DNA of 64,000 nt from the NCBI GenBank assembly GCA_942159475.1, contig OW804096.1, positions 40,175,744 to 40,239,743 of the forward strand, given 5' to 3'. The first letter of the stretch is position 1. Every line of letters starts with the position of its first letter. Under the pieces are notes generated by a model. That model did not search any database and had not been told where the DNA came from. It worked only from the letters and a program-made list of their open reading frames with translations. Shown here in pieces: positions 21,417 to 32,699 of this stretch. The position numbers were made by a program, and so were the translations under genes. This stretch comes from Sthenelais limicola. Lineage: Eukaryota; Annelida; Polychaeta; Phyllodocida; Sigalionidae.

Positions 21417-22719
21417 GAGGCGTGCTCAACTTTTTGCCATCATAATAACTCCACTAATATAAGGAATTCAAATTATTTAATACAACCATAATAATCGTTG
21501 GGTTATAATCTTTCTAACAAACCCTCACATGAAGATATATGATAACAAATGACAACGCTATACACCAAAAACCAACGTGATCGAGCACGCCTCGCAGAGC
21601 ATCGAGCACGTCACACGATTGCAATAAGTATTGAAATAAAGGCTCTACCGCGTAGATACATGAATGTTTAAACATTTAATCAATACAATGCAACCTAAAC
21701 TATGATTCTGGAAGCTCAAAAGTGCTCAATTCCCGGATTACTGGGCAATATTAGAACTTTTATGTGACATTTAGAGTGTGGGAGGTGTGCTCGATCTCGT
21801 TTTAGCCAGGTAATCAGGCCCCGGATGCACAATATACCAATACAACGTGAAATCAACAAATGGCAAGATATTTTGAGCATTTAGGTACATCACACATACA
21901 TATAACATCAAAATACAGAGCAAAACAAGGCAATTCAAGTACGAGTGTTGAAAAATCGAGCACGCCTCTTTACCCCCGAACATATTAACAAGAAAAGTTG
22001 GAGATGACCGATTCGGCACCCAAACCCAGATTTTCCCCCCGAAACTTTGTGTCCGCGGCGACCACACTTTTGTTTTGCGGTAAATAACTATCATTTTAAG
22101 TCTAAAGACAACATAAATTGCATATGTGACGGTCCCTTAGATGTTACTTTTTCAGATTTTTGTCATTTCCGAAGAGTATAATCATTAAAATGCTCGATAT
22201 TTCATAAAAAACAGTGGAGAAATGGCACTCGGCCTCGCTCACCTTTAAGTTTCGTTGCTTGCTCTCGCGTGGAGCCTCTGGTTTCCGGTTGGGTGGTTTC
22301 AACGCTAAGAAAATGGTAAAAGTTGTTCTCGCTTCTACCAGACGTCGAGGAGGAGGCGTGCTCGATCGAGCACGCCTCTCTGACACGTTTTGGTAAATAA
22401 CACCATGAAGAAACGTCATGATCGATTTGGTTTTTTACAAATTTAGTTATTAGTTGTAAAGCAACAGGAATATGAAGTGTTGAATGAATAGAGCGTTTAT
22501 TTGCCTATTTTGTTTGTGATTATCATATGGAGGCGTGCTCGATCAAGATGTGTATAATATTTTACTGTCAGCTCTCAGAGACAGACTATGGAACTTGGAG
22601 TATTTATTTTTCGCAACAAGAAAGCTTTATATAGGTGGATAATATTGACATGCGTATTTGATTTTTAAACATTATATTAGGCTAGTATAGACAATTTAAT
22701 GTGAAATCGAGCACGCCTC
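21417..22719. repeat. cluster of GAGGCGTGCTCGAT motifs, both orientations
   Basis: The 14-mer gaggcgtgctcgat or its complement, exact or nearly so, occurs at 21417, 21580, 21601, 21782, 21955, 22353, 22365, 22530 and 22706. At 22353-22378 two copies abut to make a 26-bp perfect palindrome. The cluster lies upstream of the transposase-like gene (first coding exon at 20924-21077). Clusters like this often serve as subterminal transposase-binding sites. No terminal inverted repeat was found around it. Confidence 0.75.
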
Positions 22720-23990
22720 CATGCATCACATTGAAATAGTATAGAGCTGTCAGGACGTCTTATGCACGTTACTAATTTATGAAAATTACCCTGATGATAA
22801 AACACATATATACCTTTATGATATCCACAAACTTTAAGACACTTGGTATATGTTTTTAATGTTATTTCTCCTGTTTTAATAAAAAAAAGAATGCAAAATG
22901 AATAATTTTCGTCATTTGGCGAGATTGTTTCATGATTTTGGACATTGATACTCAGAGTTCCTATATAAAAGTATACATTTTTGAAAACCTTGGAATGTTC
23001 TCTATTTGATTATACAAAGAACAACAAATTAACAACAAAACCGGCATAGATATCTGCTGTTTAAATTGCCAATCAACGTTTTTTTCGATATGTACATAAT
23101 TGGACGATATGACCCATATCCGCAAAGAGATATAGCTATAGTATAAGTACAGTAATACATATATCATATTTTCTTCATTTATTTCTATTTCATATTCATC
23201 TTTTATTATGTCATTGTTACATAGCCAATATACAACCAGAAACTGGACAATAACGAATGCACAAATACCCAGGCATAACAACTATTTATGTGCCACTTTA
23301 GACTCACCAATCTGACACCCATGCTCATCAGCGCAGAGCGTTCTGGCCGCGCTAATAGTTTAAATCAAAACAGCAAGCCTAGGGGGCCGAAAGTAGATGA
23401 ACTTTCAAATTACACAACTTTGCTTGTATTTGATCTAAAAAAAGTTCTGAAAAAGGATATGCCCAGTCTGACTCAGTCTGAATCTGGTCGGTGATGACCA
23501 TTAGAAATTAACCTTTGCTATCATGACGGTGAGATTCTTTCTGAGTCTACCCCTCGTCGCCTCTAGTGAGGTGTAGTGTGGTCAGGGACCACATATAGTT
23601 AATCTATCTCCGAGCTTAATTTTCGCACCTGAGGCGAAAATATCGAAGCTGTTAAATTTTTACTTGTATTTAACCATTCTGTAGGGATGGCTTTTCTTTC
23701 TCGCATCAGATAATAGTCAGGGATAAAACCATATTGCCTCTTTATTTCTAAATTGGACATTAGAAAAGGTTTAACAGATTTGGATACTAACTCTTATTGG
23801 AGTTAGTATGAAAGTATATGTGGGCGGGGGTTGGGGACAGAGACACTAGCGACGCCAGGAAAGAAATGTGATTCACACCTCCAAGGGGGCGCCACAGGAC
23901 TATAGATAACATGGATAATAGACACTCATATATCAACTTCCCTTAAATACGGCGTCATGATCGTAAGAATATCGACTCAGTACAGTATCT
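22720..23990. other. non-coding stretch with small hairpins
   Basis: No exon is supported. Short inverted repeats are present, for example attttcgc...gcgaaaat at about 23620-23641 and actaactc...gagttagt at about 23788-23809. At 23940-23965 the sequence is the inverse of 24030-24053 (taaatacggcRtcatgatcgta). Confidence 0.4.
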
Positions 23991-23997
23991 TTGTAAT

Positions 23998-24298
23998 GTT
24001 TCTAGGGGCAATTCGTCATAAGGGATTGTACGATCATGATGCCGTATTTAAGGCAAACATTTACTTCGGAATTGTACATTACTATTGATATTGGGAGCGT
24101 TTTGTATTATTTCTAGGGGCAATTCGTCATATGGGATTGTTTGGGAATATTAAATGAAACATTTACTTTGGAATTGAAAATTACTATTGATATTGGATGC
24201 GTTTTGTATTATTTCTAGGGGCAATTCGTCATATGGGATTGTTTGGGAATATTAAATGAAACATTTACTTCGCAATCGTACATTACTATTAATATTGG
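23998..24298. repeat. tandem repeat, 102- to 111-bp unit, 3 copies
   Basis: tttctaggggcaattcgtca begins at about 23999, 24110 and 24212. The second and third copies are nearly identical (gggattgtttgggaatatta, then aatgaaacatttactt). The first differs after 24020, where it carries the inverted segment shared with 23940-23965. The last copy runs into the stop codon of the exon at 24289-24639. Confidence 0.75.
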
Positions 24299-24639
24299 CA
24301 AGTCGTTATATGGAATTGTTGAATATTCAGAATATCAAATGAAACATCATCGTCATCTATGTTCAGGTTCTGCATTGCGTCAATGGTATCTCGCCCCGCA
24401 ACACTTAAAACATCAGTGATTTTCACTGATGATCCCACCATCGCGGCCTTGGCCACAATTGGTAGCAACTGCAGGAGTTCATCTAGGGTCACATCCTCGT
24501 CAACGTCCATAATTTCTTGGAACTCAGATTTCTGCGTGTAGCAGTTTTCGCAGTTTTCCCCATAAAATAGTGCCAACTCGTAGCAATCGGGAGAGTGGGA
24601 AGGGGCGTCCATGCCGAAGATGGTAACCTCCTTTGTCAG
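24289..24639 (-). CDS. C-terminal exon of unrecognised protein
   Basis: Acceptor GTGCAG (24640-24641) joins in phase with the exon at 25768-25988 to give NYPDQLV|LTKEVTIFGMD. The protein part is acidic (EIMDVDEDVTLDELLQLLP) with a small Cys cluster (GENCENC) and ends at TAA/TAG near 24289, inside a tandem repeat. I do not recognise the family. A terminal-repeat element (24669-25383) lies in the intron. Confidence 0.5.
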   Translation of the reverse strand: MTKEVTIFGMDAPSHSPDCYELALFYGENCENCYTQKSEFQEIMDVDEDVTLDELLQLLPIVAKAAMVGSSVKITDVLSVAGRDTIDAMQNLNIDDDDVSFDILNIQQFHITTCQY

Positions 24640-24668
24640 CTGCACTTCGAGAAGGAAATATAAAAATG

Positions 24669-25383
24669 CAGGGTTCCCGCGGGTCTTAAAAAGTCATTAA
24701 AAGTCATGAATTCTGAGTTTGGGTTTTTAAGGGCCTTAAAAGTCATTAATTTTCACTGTGAGTCATTAAAAAGTCATGAAAAACTATCTGAGTCCCCTCC
24801 CTGACCATATTATGCATTGAAAACGGCTAAAAATCCTAAATAGCCACCTTACACAAAACTTAGTGACATCCCTGGATCTGCTAAGTAGAAGTGAAAAATC
24901 TATAAAATTGTAGCACTGAAGTCTCTAAGGAAATTATGCTGAAAATACACCAAAGCCACCATTCTTCATGTAAAACTAAAAGTAAAAAATTGTAAAAGTA
25001 CAAGTCTATATTTCTATCTTTTATGTGAATCAAAGTCAGAAGTTTATATTATCATTTGGACAATATTTAACCCCCAAAAATGCTGAAAATGCACTGGAGA
25101 GCAAAGAAAACCCTCTGGCTTTAATGGCTGAGATAATGTCTCGCACATCTGACTTAAAAAAGTTGGCATCTACATTGTATTCAATACAAGTATTCAATAC
25201 AAGTATTCATTGTTTTAAGAAATGTATTCATTGATTTTGAGGAGATTACATTGATATGTTTAAAAAGGTCATAAATAATCGGCTAACATGACTTCATTTG
25301 GTCATTAAAAAGTCATTAAAAAATGGCGGAATTGGTCATTAAAAGTCATGAAAAATGATGGGCTCTGGGCCGCGGGAACCCTG
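24669..25383. mobile_element. non-autonomous element with CAGGGTTCCCGCGG ends
   Basis: The ends are exact inverted repeats, cagggttcccgcgg (24669) and ccgcgggaaccctg (to 25383). Just inside both ends the motif aaaagtcattaaaaagtcat is repeated several times. The CAGGG start and the length suggest a hAT-type MITE, but no 8-bp target duplication is seen (taaaaatg versus aaatggaa), so the assignment is tentative. It contains no ORF of note. Confidence 0.7.
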
Positions 25384-25767
25384 AAATGGAAATTTTAGAA
25401 CAAAAACCATAATAGTATAATGGGTCTCATTAGATCAGCAGTTATTACATCAGTGTAATCCTCATTGATTGTTAGGATAGGTACACGCTTACAGTGTACT
25501 ATCATTCTTTTACAGTCAGCGTATATATTGCCATGAACATCCACTGAATATGTTATACCCTTATACTCATGTATATGTTCAATGATAACAACCAGTTTAA
25601 ACCTATGTTATGTTACATTACTCGCACTATTCATTCTTAAAATCGTGCATCACAATTGGCTGTGTACAGTACAGCAAATAAGTTCATCATCCAATGTAAT
25701 CCATTTGTAATCCTCCAATGTAATCCTGTCAGTTTGATACGAAAGAGCAAAGTAACTATGTACTTAC

Positions 25768-25988
25768 CACAAGCTGGTCTGGGTAGTTGATAGCTATAAC
25801 CCACATCTTGTGAAGCCGGCTATAGCTAATCGAGACATCGAGCAACTCCAGTTGCTGGCCGATGGACATGTCACAGTAAGTGACCGCCACAACGTGCAGA
25901 TGGCGACGGTAGAGTTGTTGCTGATATGTATCTCGCGGACATACTTCTCCTTTTTGTCGGCCATTGCTACAAGGCGCGCTTCATGGGC
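25768..25988 (-). pseudogene. internal exon of unrecognised protein, probable frameshift
   Basis: Acceptor ATTTCAG (25989-25990) and donor CTTGTG|GTAAGT. The first half is open in one frame (LVAMADKKEKYVREIH). The second half is open in another frame that splices in phase to 24639 (HVVAVTYCDMSIGQQLELLD, then SRLHKMWVIAINYPDQLV). A single frameshift near 25900 would explain both halves. Family unknown. Confidence 0.4.
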
Positions 25989-26267
25989 CTGAAATTATGA
26001 ATGTTACAAGTTTATAAACAAATCAATAATACATTTAAATAGTTCCTGTACAATTTTTATTTATATCATTATATGGAATTTTGGCCTAGTCAAGAATAAT
26101 CCAATAGAGCATAGAAATAGTCGGATATTGCCAAAATGTCAGTATAACTGTTCCTATGCGACATATTACAAATGCTGACTTGCTTAGAAAAGCAGACACA
26201 AATCTAGTCCATCAGTCAGGCGCATGCAATCATGCTTCTGATTTTCATCTACTCAGTAAGACCAGTA

Positions 26268-26408
26268 GAATTTATATAAAGAATCGATGCCTTGAGGCAT
26301 CACCCCATCCCCTGAGCCAAATTATGTGATGCCTTGAGGCATCAGCCAGTCCCCTGAGCCATTTTGATGTTGATGCCTTGAGGCATCAGCCCGTCCTCAA
26401 TGGGTTAA
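26268..26408. mobile_element. piggyBac-like element end with three hairpins
   Basis: The end cccgtcctcaatggg is followed by ttaa (26405-26408), the hallmark of piggyBac insertions. Inside it stand three units about 44 bp apart, each with the 16-bp palindrome gatgccttgaggcatc (26286, 26328, 26372) followed by a CCCSTCC-like segment. The same layout is seen at 28239-28363. The partner end is not visible, so this is a truncated copy. Confidence 0.65.
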
Positions 26409-26429
26409 AACCTTTCGATTTTCTCGTAT

Positions 26430-26665
26430 TTAATCTTAAACCTGATGACATTTGCATATCTGTCAAGTATTTGAATGATTCTATGTTATGAAAACTCATT
26501 TTTGACTGTGACTGTCAGATTGTCTGCGAATTGTACTAGTTTTGACTCCCCTCCCCCCAGATCAATACCTTCATGTTTACAACGAGTCTGATTTGCTCAG
26601 CCAATCTTTCTACACATAAAATAAAGAGGGATGAGGAGATGGGGTCTCCCTGCTTCGTCTAACTT
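26430..26665 (-). pseudogene. LINE reverse transcriptase fragment
   Basis: It reads TKQGDPISSSLFILCVERLA and, in a shifted frame, SKLVQFADNLTVTVKN. These are RT motif 4 (RQGDPLSxxLFILC) and the catalytic motif, here FADN instead of FADD, so the copy is inactive. It is of the L1/Tx1 type by its 'ILCVExLAxxIR' segment. It ends at the TTAA of the piggyBac-like end. Confidence 0.7.
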
Positions 26666-26698
26666 TCATTTGAAATTGTTTCAACTTCAACAGGTCCT

Positions 26699-26910
26699 TA
26701 CAGTTGGAACATGTATGTCCAGCAAATTCCCTATGCTGAGGCAACGGACACTTTTTATAGTACCTACAGTTCTTTTGCCCTGAATGTCAGTGGGGAAGTG
26801 GGGAATGGAGCACCATTGTATTGTACCACTTCCATCTCTACCTTCTTTGTACTGGTTCTTGATTTGTGCAAGAGAATATTCTTCATCACCAAGTTTAACT
26901 GACTCCTGGA
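26699..26910 (-). CDS. exon-like segment of unrecognised protein
   Basis: It is open for about 70 codons: FQESVKLGDEEYSLAQIKNQ, then KEGRDGSGTIQWCSIPHFPT and KRTVGTIKSVRCL, ending at a donor (ACT|GTAAGG). The composition looks like real coding sequence. Further coding-like frames lie upstream on the same strand at 26942-27199 and 27261-27461 (QGRTMFICKPC). I do not recognise the protein. It could be a host exon or another repeat gene. Confidence 0.35.
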
Positions 26911-27790
26911 ATATGCCATTGCAAAAGTTTATTCCATTTAGTCAGTTCCTGGCAATCCCTTTTTTTCTTTGGTACAAGGAAAGATTCCATTGAAGGCTGC
27001 TTTCCAGACAATTTCCGCTTACCAGACTTTTCTTGGTGTTCAGGCTTGTCTTGGTCTGCATTATGTGCATCCATGTGGGATGAGCCTGTATGCTACCTCG
27101 CTCAGGGAATAGATGCAGCATTTGGTTCATTTCTTGCAACGAATCATGGATTCTTTTGGTGCTAACTTTAACGATACCAAAGAGTAACCTCCTGGGCAAG
27201 TTAATTCCACCAAAGCCATAGTAGATCTCACTTTATCATCGCTGTCCTGTGTTTGCTCTCCTACTCTGTTTTCAGAGTCCTTCTTACACACGTTTTGTGA
27301 CTTGGTCTTTTGATATGTCCTTTGATATTTGTCATTGACTTATCCTTTGGTCCAGCATCAATTGCTTTAGTTTTACCTCCTGTGCTGCATGGCTTACAGA
27401 TGAACATTGTCCGCCCTTGATCCAGTTCAAGGGAATCTTTTGGGACAAGATCACTTGTCATTTCATATAAGTCACCAGCTGCTTACTCTAAACATTCTCT
27501 TTGTTTTGACATTCTGTATGTCCAAATTTTGAGTGAAGAACCTTTGGACTTTTTCATCCAATTCCTCTTCATCCAATTCCTCTTCATCTTCAATTTCGCC
27601 TGATTTTATCCCATTTATATGCCTTTAGTCTTTATTCCCTTCGATAATCTCCTTAGGCTTGGGCTAGGATTCCTCCAGGCGCCATTTTCTTTTTGCTGGC
27701 GGGGGATTCAAAATATCTTGATTTTAGATTTAATATGTAATTCCGCAATATAAAATCACTGAGAAAGTTCACTTTTAGTATTTCACTTGT

Positions 27791-28363
27791 TTAACCCATT
27801 GAGGACGGGGGCAGTTTACACATAATTTGCCTGGCTGACGGGGGCCATTTTCCCCCTTTTTGGGCTTCAGGACGGGTGTTTAACATGAGGTTTAGGGTAT
27901 AAAAACACTTTAAGAATATTTTCTTTAAATAAGATGTGTCATATGAACATCGTTTAATAGGTGTAAACAGTTATTGATCATATTTTTTCATAATTTCTAG
28001 AATTTGGTCTTCAATAATTAAAATAATGGGTCTCAATTGGGTGCAGTATGGCGGCAACCTTGCCCCAAATTCACTTTCCAGCATTTACATATGTTAGTTA
28101 TGACGTCATCATTATTGTCTCCATGACAACATACCTATAAAGATATTTCTAGTGTGTTTGTATACATATATTTTAAATTTCATCAAAATCCGTTTTTTTT
28201 TTATCAAGTTATGCCCCCTTCAATTTATATAAATAATTGCTGCCTTGAGGCAGCATCCCGTCCTTAATGATGAGGATATCATGCTGCCTGCAGGCAGCAT
28301 CCCGTCCCCAACGCCATTTTGAAAATGCTGCCTTGAGGCAGCATCCCGTCCTCAATGAGTTAA
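27791..28363. mobile_element. piggyBac-like non-autonomous element flanked by TTAA
   Basis: TTAA at 27791-27794 and 28360-28363 flank termini cccattgaggacggg and cccgtcctcaatgag (14 of 15 positions complementary). The right end carries three units about 44 bp apart, each with a 16-bp palindrome (gctgccttgaggcagc at 28239 and 28327; gctgcctgcaggcagc at 28283). The left end has three gacggg segments. The 573-bp body has no transposase, so it would depend on a full-length relative. Confidence 0.75.
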
Positions 28364-28369
28364 GTCCGT

Positions 28370-30090
28370 TAAGTTGTTCTTGAGCTACTCATTGATTTTA
28401 TTTCGGAGCTTCTCTTCTCATCTTCAGAAGGAGAGGGTGGGCGACACGGGGCACCACGCCAATCCAATGGCAGTAAAAACCTCCTTGGTTTGGACTTTTC
28501 GCTTAATTCCTTGTGATCTATATGGTAAAGTCCTCTTTTAACTATCGGTATTGGGTCTCTGAATGTTCATGAGCATTAATATCTCAAGAAAGATTTTGCA
28601 CTGTCCGCTGGCTGAAAAAGAAAAGGATTAATATCAAGGGTGATAAGCCCAACGATTCTCTTCTGTATCAGGTTAAACCGGAAGTCTCCCTCTTTATGTT
28701 ATCTTTTTTTTAATGCTATGATGGCTTTGTCTCTTTTGGCCTGTTTCTTTTGGATCCTGTTCATGTCAAATTTTTAGCTGGTTTGACAAGATTTGAAACT
28801 TTGAGCGTACATACTGTGGGACCTCCAACTGGTCTAGAGGCTCCTCCTCCATGTCCTTGACACTTCCATCACTATCTGATTTCGTTTCATCCTCTCCATA
28901 ATCCATAACATCCTCATCATCATCATCATCCAAAAAGCAGTTGTTGCTTTCGGAAGTTCAACTCATTTACGCCTATTGACAACCATTTTACACTGTGTAT
29001 TGCAGTACAGTATTCAAATATAGTACTCTATGAATAAATTCCATTTCGTCAATATAAATTAAGAAAAGTCCTTTTCACTCACTCTTCCAGATCTTGCAAG
29101 TTTAACGGCTCTTTGGTTTCTCTACAGGGTCCCGCCCTATATTCTACCTCACATTCAGTATGCTTAGTATCACTATCTGTTTGCTCAGATATGGCTTCTG
29201 ATCCTGGGTACTTTTTCTGGACCTCTTGAGATAAATCCTGAAATACCTGAGTTCAACTTCAACAGGTCCTTCAACAGGTATTTCCTGAGTTGGCTTTGTG
29301 GACTTCTTTTCTGCCAGGTAGTCTTGTAACTCAAGCTCATAGAGAGTGTCCTCCTGCGTCTTTGCTGCGTCAGATCTTGCCCTCCTCTTAACCCACTCTG
29401 ATACAACCAAAGCTGCTTCCTGAGAGACTAGTGATACTCTTTTGACCCGCACTTTCAAGCTGTAAGTATCTGGGTGGTGTAGAATTTTTTTACTAAGTTA
29501 GTCCCACTCACTAGCATTTCGTAAAGTGCCTGGTCCTGGGTGGGACCTTAAAGTGCCTTTCTGTCTCTTTTCTCTGTCTCTCTCTCCCTTCTTCTCTATC
29601 TCTGTTTCCTGGGTATGATCATAAACTGCCTCCCTCTCAGCTCTCCCGCCCTTGATATAACGCTTCAAAGTGTTGATAAGGGCGTAAAGCCACCAATCTC
29701 ACTCACTCACCCATCACTTTTCTTCTCTACTGCCAGAGAAATTGTACATTCAGCTACATGCTGCCTGTCAACATATCGCTTAAATGAGGGTAGGTCAAAG
29801 AAGTGACCCAAATGCATGTGGTGAAAGGTGTCCCGCTAGGGGGGGACAAAATCAACTTCCTCCAACTCTCCTTTCAAAGAACTATCCAGCTCAGCATCTT
29901 TACATTTCTTCTGCCTCTTTGGTATCGGTTCTTCATTGTGACCCTCTTCTGTGTCTTCCTTTTCCTTTTGATGCCACTTTTTTCCCATGATAACTTGAGG
30001 TCTAGTCCTAGCTGGCTGTTTCAAAGTGGCAATCGACGTGCTGCATGGGGGAGAATACATGCCTGGAGATGCAGGAACACATGCAGGTGC
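28370..30090 (-). other. scattered coding-like fragments, not assigned
   Basis: Several - strand frames look like protein but cannot be joined or recognised. 28960-28790 is acidic (LDDDDDEDVMDYGEDETKSD). 29458-29144 includes VKRVSLVSQEAALVVSEWVK and YELELQDYLAEKKSTKPTQE. 29990-29836 reads MGKKWHQKEKEDTEEGHNEE and IPKRQKKCKDAEL. They could be pieces of one charged protein. Confidence 0.3.
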
Positions 30091-30333
30091 TCAGTGTGCG
30101 ATGACATCACCTAATGGAGGAGGGAGCCGGCCGACGTCAGGAAGAATTTGCGTTGGGGTTAAGGAAGTGACATGGAACTTGTTTACCATAGCCACCTCAC
30201 TGCCTCCGGACAGTGCTGTTTTAAACCAGCTAGACACAATCCATGAAACGCCTCTGTTGCGGTACTCAGTCAGGTTGGTTCTGACCAGGCGTCTCAGAGC
30301 GGTGACATTGACTTGTGGTGCAGTCAAACGAGC
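30091..30333 (-). CDS. terminal exon of unrecognised protein
   Basis: The acceptor TTTAACAG (30334-30335) opens an 80-codon frame: ARLTAPQVNVTALRRLVRTN, then RNRGVSWIVSSWFKTALSGG and NKFHVTSLTPTQI, ending with a stop at 30091. Splicing and composition are convincing. It is probably the last exon of the gene that includes 31039-31527, although the phase between the two does not fit, because the latter has a frameshift. Family unknown. Confidence 0.5.
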   Translation of the reverse strand, partial: ARLTAPQVNVTALRRLVRTNLTEYRNRGVSWIVSSWFKTALSGGSEVAMVNKFHVTSLTPTQILPDVGRLPPPLGDVIAH

Positions 30334-31038
30334 CTGTTAAATCAAATAATAATTTTGTGTTAAGAGTATATTTCTTGTGTAAATTAACACATAATCGGTC
30401 CATGTTGAATATCAAATTATCACTAACAATAACACAAATTTGGTACTACATTAGTAAATAGTGGTGTGACACAGAAAGGCTACATGAATAAGACAATACT
30501 ATCACTCACAGTAATAACAATTATTGTAATACATTAGTAACTATTGAGGTAACCCTATTGAGGTACATGCCTAAGACTTAAGATAAAATATTAGAATTTT
30601 TTTTTTAATACATTCGTAGCTAGTGGACTGTTAGAACATTCACTCCCTTCACTGCGATAGGCACATGTCAGGACCTCAGGCTGTCCGGGCTCAGGTGGGG
30701 GATTTTGGATAACAGGACTACAAAAACGTTTAATATAATAAGAACTACTTTTAATATTGTAGTACATTTGGCCCTAGTAAAACCAGATACATTTGAACTT
30801 AAAATACGATATTAATCGTAAGCGATCCATATTACAATATTATATAATGACTAAAGGTGACAATATTTATTATTATTTGCCTGACATCGAGTAAGAATAA
30901 GTTTCCAATAACAACAAGGGTGTCAATTTTTAAGGCATAGACTCATGAGGCATAGCAAATCGAAAAAATGAATGCCTTGATGGTTATCACATAAATTAAG
31001 TTTACAGTATGAACTAAAATTATCATATAAATACTTAC

Positions 31039-31527
31039 GCCAAAATAAACGTCTATAAATAATTTTGCCACGGCCCTGGACTGCATGACCCTGCCGTATA
31101 TTAAGGGTGTTGGAAGATACGTCCATGGTCATCACCAGGCCCGCAGGGACCACTACCCTCAAGGCCGAAACAGTTCTGCAGTTCATCGTGGTTACCATCA
31201 CATGCCATGGCAGAGCACCCATAATCGATATCAAAGTGGTTGAGCCGCAAATTGTCGATGACCCCATATAACGGATAAAACCGGCCTTCGGCAGCTGCCC
31301 CTGGGAGGTAACTCTTCAAGGGAGATCGGACCTCGGTTGTCACTGGGAGGAGAGGAGCCTTTGTTGAAACCACTGGAATATCGAACATAACATCGTCTTT
31401 CCTATGAGATGGCTCGTATATCAACACCATCGCTCCTACCCAAGCAACTCCCTTGTCAAGCAATAGATTTGTCGTCTCCTTATTGTTCACCATCTTGAGA
31501 TGAAAGAGTTGGCCCTTGTGGAGCTCC
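31039..31527 (-). pseudogene. internal exon of unrecognised protein, frameshifted near its end
   Basis: Acceptor CATTACAG and donor TTGGC|GTAAGT. It reads ELHKGQLFHLKMVNNKET, WVGAMVLIYEPSHRKDDVMF and YPLYGVIDNLRLNHFDIDYG, then a Cys-containing stretch (DGNHDELQNCFG). The frame meets a stop after RIFQHP, but another frame (GHAVQGRGKIIYRRLFW) runs open to the donor, so one base has been gained or lost near 31110. The start has a faint OB-fold look, which I would not press. Confidence 0.45.
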
Positions 31528-31529
31528 CT

Positions 31530-32170
31530 GTAATGTTGATCAATAATGGTAAATAATGGAAAAAGCATTCTTTATCAATCAATTGGAACCTTTAACTTAT
31601 GTCAATTGGAAAAAAATACGACTAGAACTGATGCAAATGCACGTTAAGTTATTACTAAAGCTAAACAACGGACAAATGTCCATTTAGCGTAGACTAATGA
31701 TCGGGACTTATGAAGAGGGATTAAAAATGATAGGTAAATTTCTTGTCTGTAGCAGCACAACATTAAACACAAATTGCTGCGCTTTTCAACATATTATTAC
31801 ATACGTGTGCGATTTCACGGGTGCTATGCTATTCGGGGGTGCTATTCGAAATGTCAAATAGCATACATATGCTATTTGAGCGGGGCATTAACACCTGACC
31901 AATATGACGCAATTTCATTCGTTTGCCAACGTTGCGCACTTGGTGACGTTGCGCTCTGCTGTGTAGCGCTGCCTTGCACGTTTTGAAAGTTTTCAAGCTA
32001 AGTTCAAGACCGATGTCCGCTAACTCGATGGAAACCAAGGTAAAATGTCATTAAAATCGTCTTCTCTTGTTGATTACGTATGAAATAAATATCTAATAGC
32101 CCTCTGTTCGATGTCAACGTCTCGATCGATTTGACATCTCCATCGGGCCATTAGATATAAGTACATACCT
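31530..32170. other. intron-like stretch left of the 8.6-kb element
   Basis: No exon is supported. A short palindrome, aatagcatacatatgctatt, lies at about 31856-31875 with the related tgctattcg repeated just before it. The last four bases (acct, 32167-32170) are the target duplication of the 8.6-kb element. Confidence 0.4.
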
Positions 32171-32699
32171 GGGTCAAATCGCCCAAAAGTGGCCACAGGC
32201 ATCTAAGGGGGTAAAAAAAAATTAAGAAAAAGATCTATATTCTTAAGTATTTAGATTGTATGCATCCTAAGCTTCATAGAAAGGTCGATTATACTGAATT
32301 TGGCCAAATCCGGTAGTTTTTATCACAATTTTAGAAAACTCAAATTTTTGCATGACGTATGAGATAAAAAAATTATATCTTCACATAAAGGATTACCACA
32401 GGTATGTTTTTTTAACAGTATCTATCAAATGTAGTTGTAATGTAAATCAATATTCAACTGATTTAGGACCATTGAGGAAAAAACTAGTAATTTTATCTTT
32501 CATTGGTTGGGGCCTTAAAAATGTAAATTTTTCGAATTCAAAGATTTTTTTTTCCTTCACACTTGTTTTATTCTCAGACACTCATAATGACCCTAAATGC
32601 CTAAAATAACATTTTTTCATAAACCTTGAGATGTCTCGTTGCGAGAACAAGTAAAAGATAACACCATTATCATCACTATATGACACTTTTGATGTATGG

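Noticed and set aside
24413..24433. perfect hairpin catcagtga-ttt-tcactgatg as a possible terminator or regulatory RNA
   Set aside because: It lies inside the coding frame of the exon at 24289-24639, and rho-independent terminators do not apply in animal nuclear DNA.
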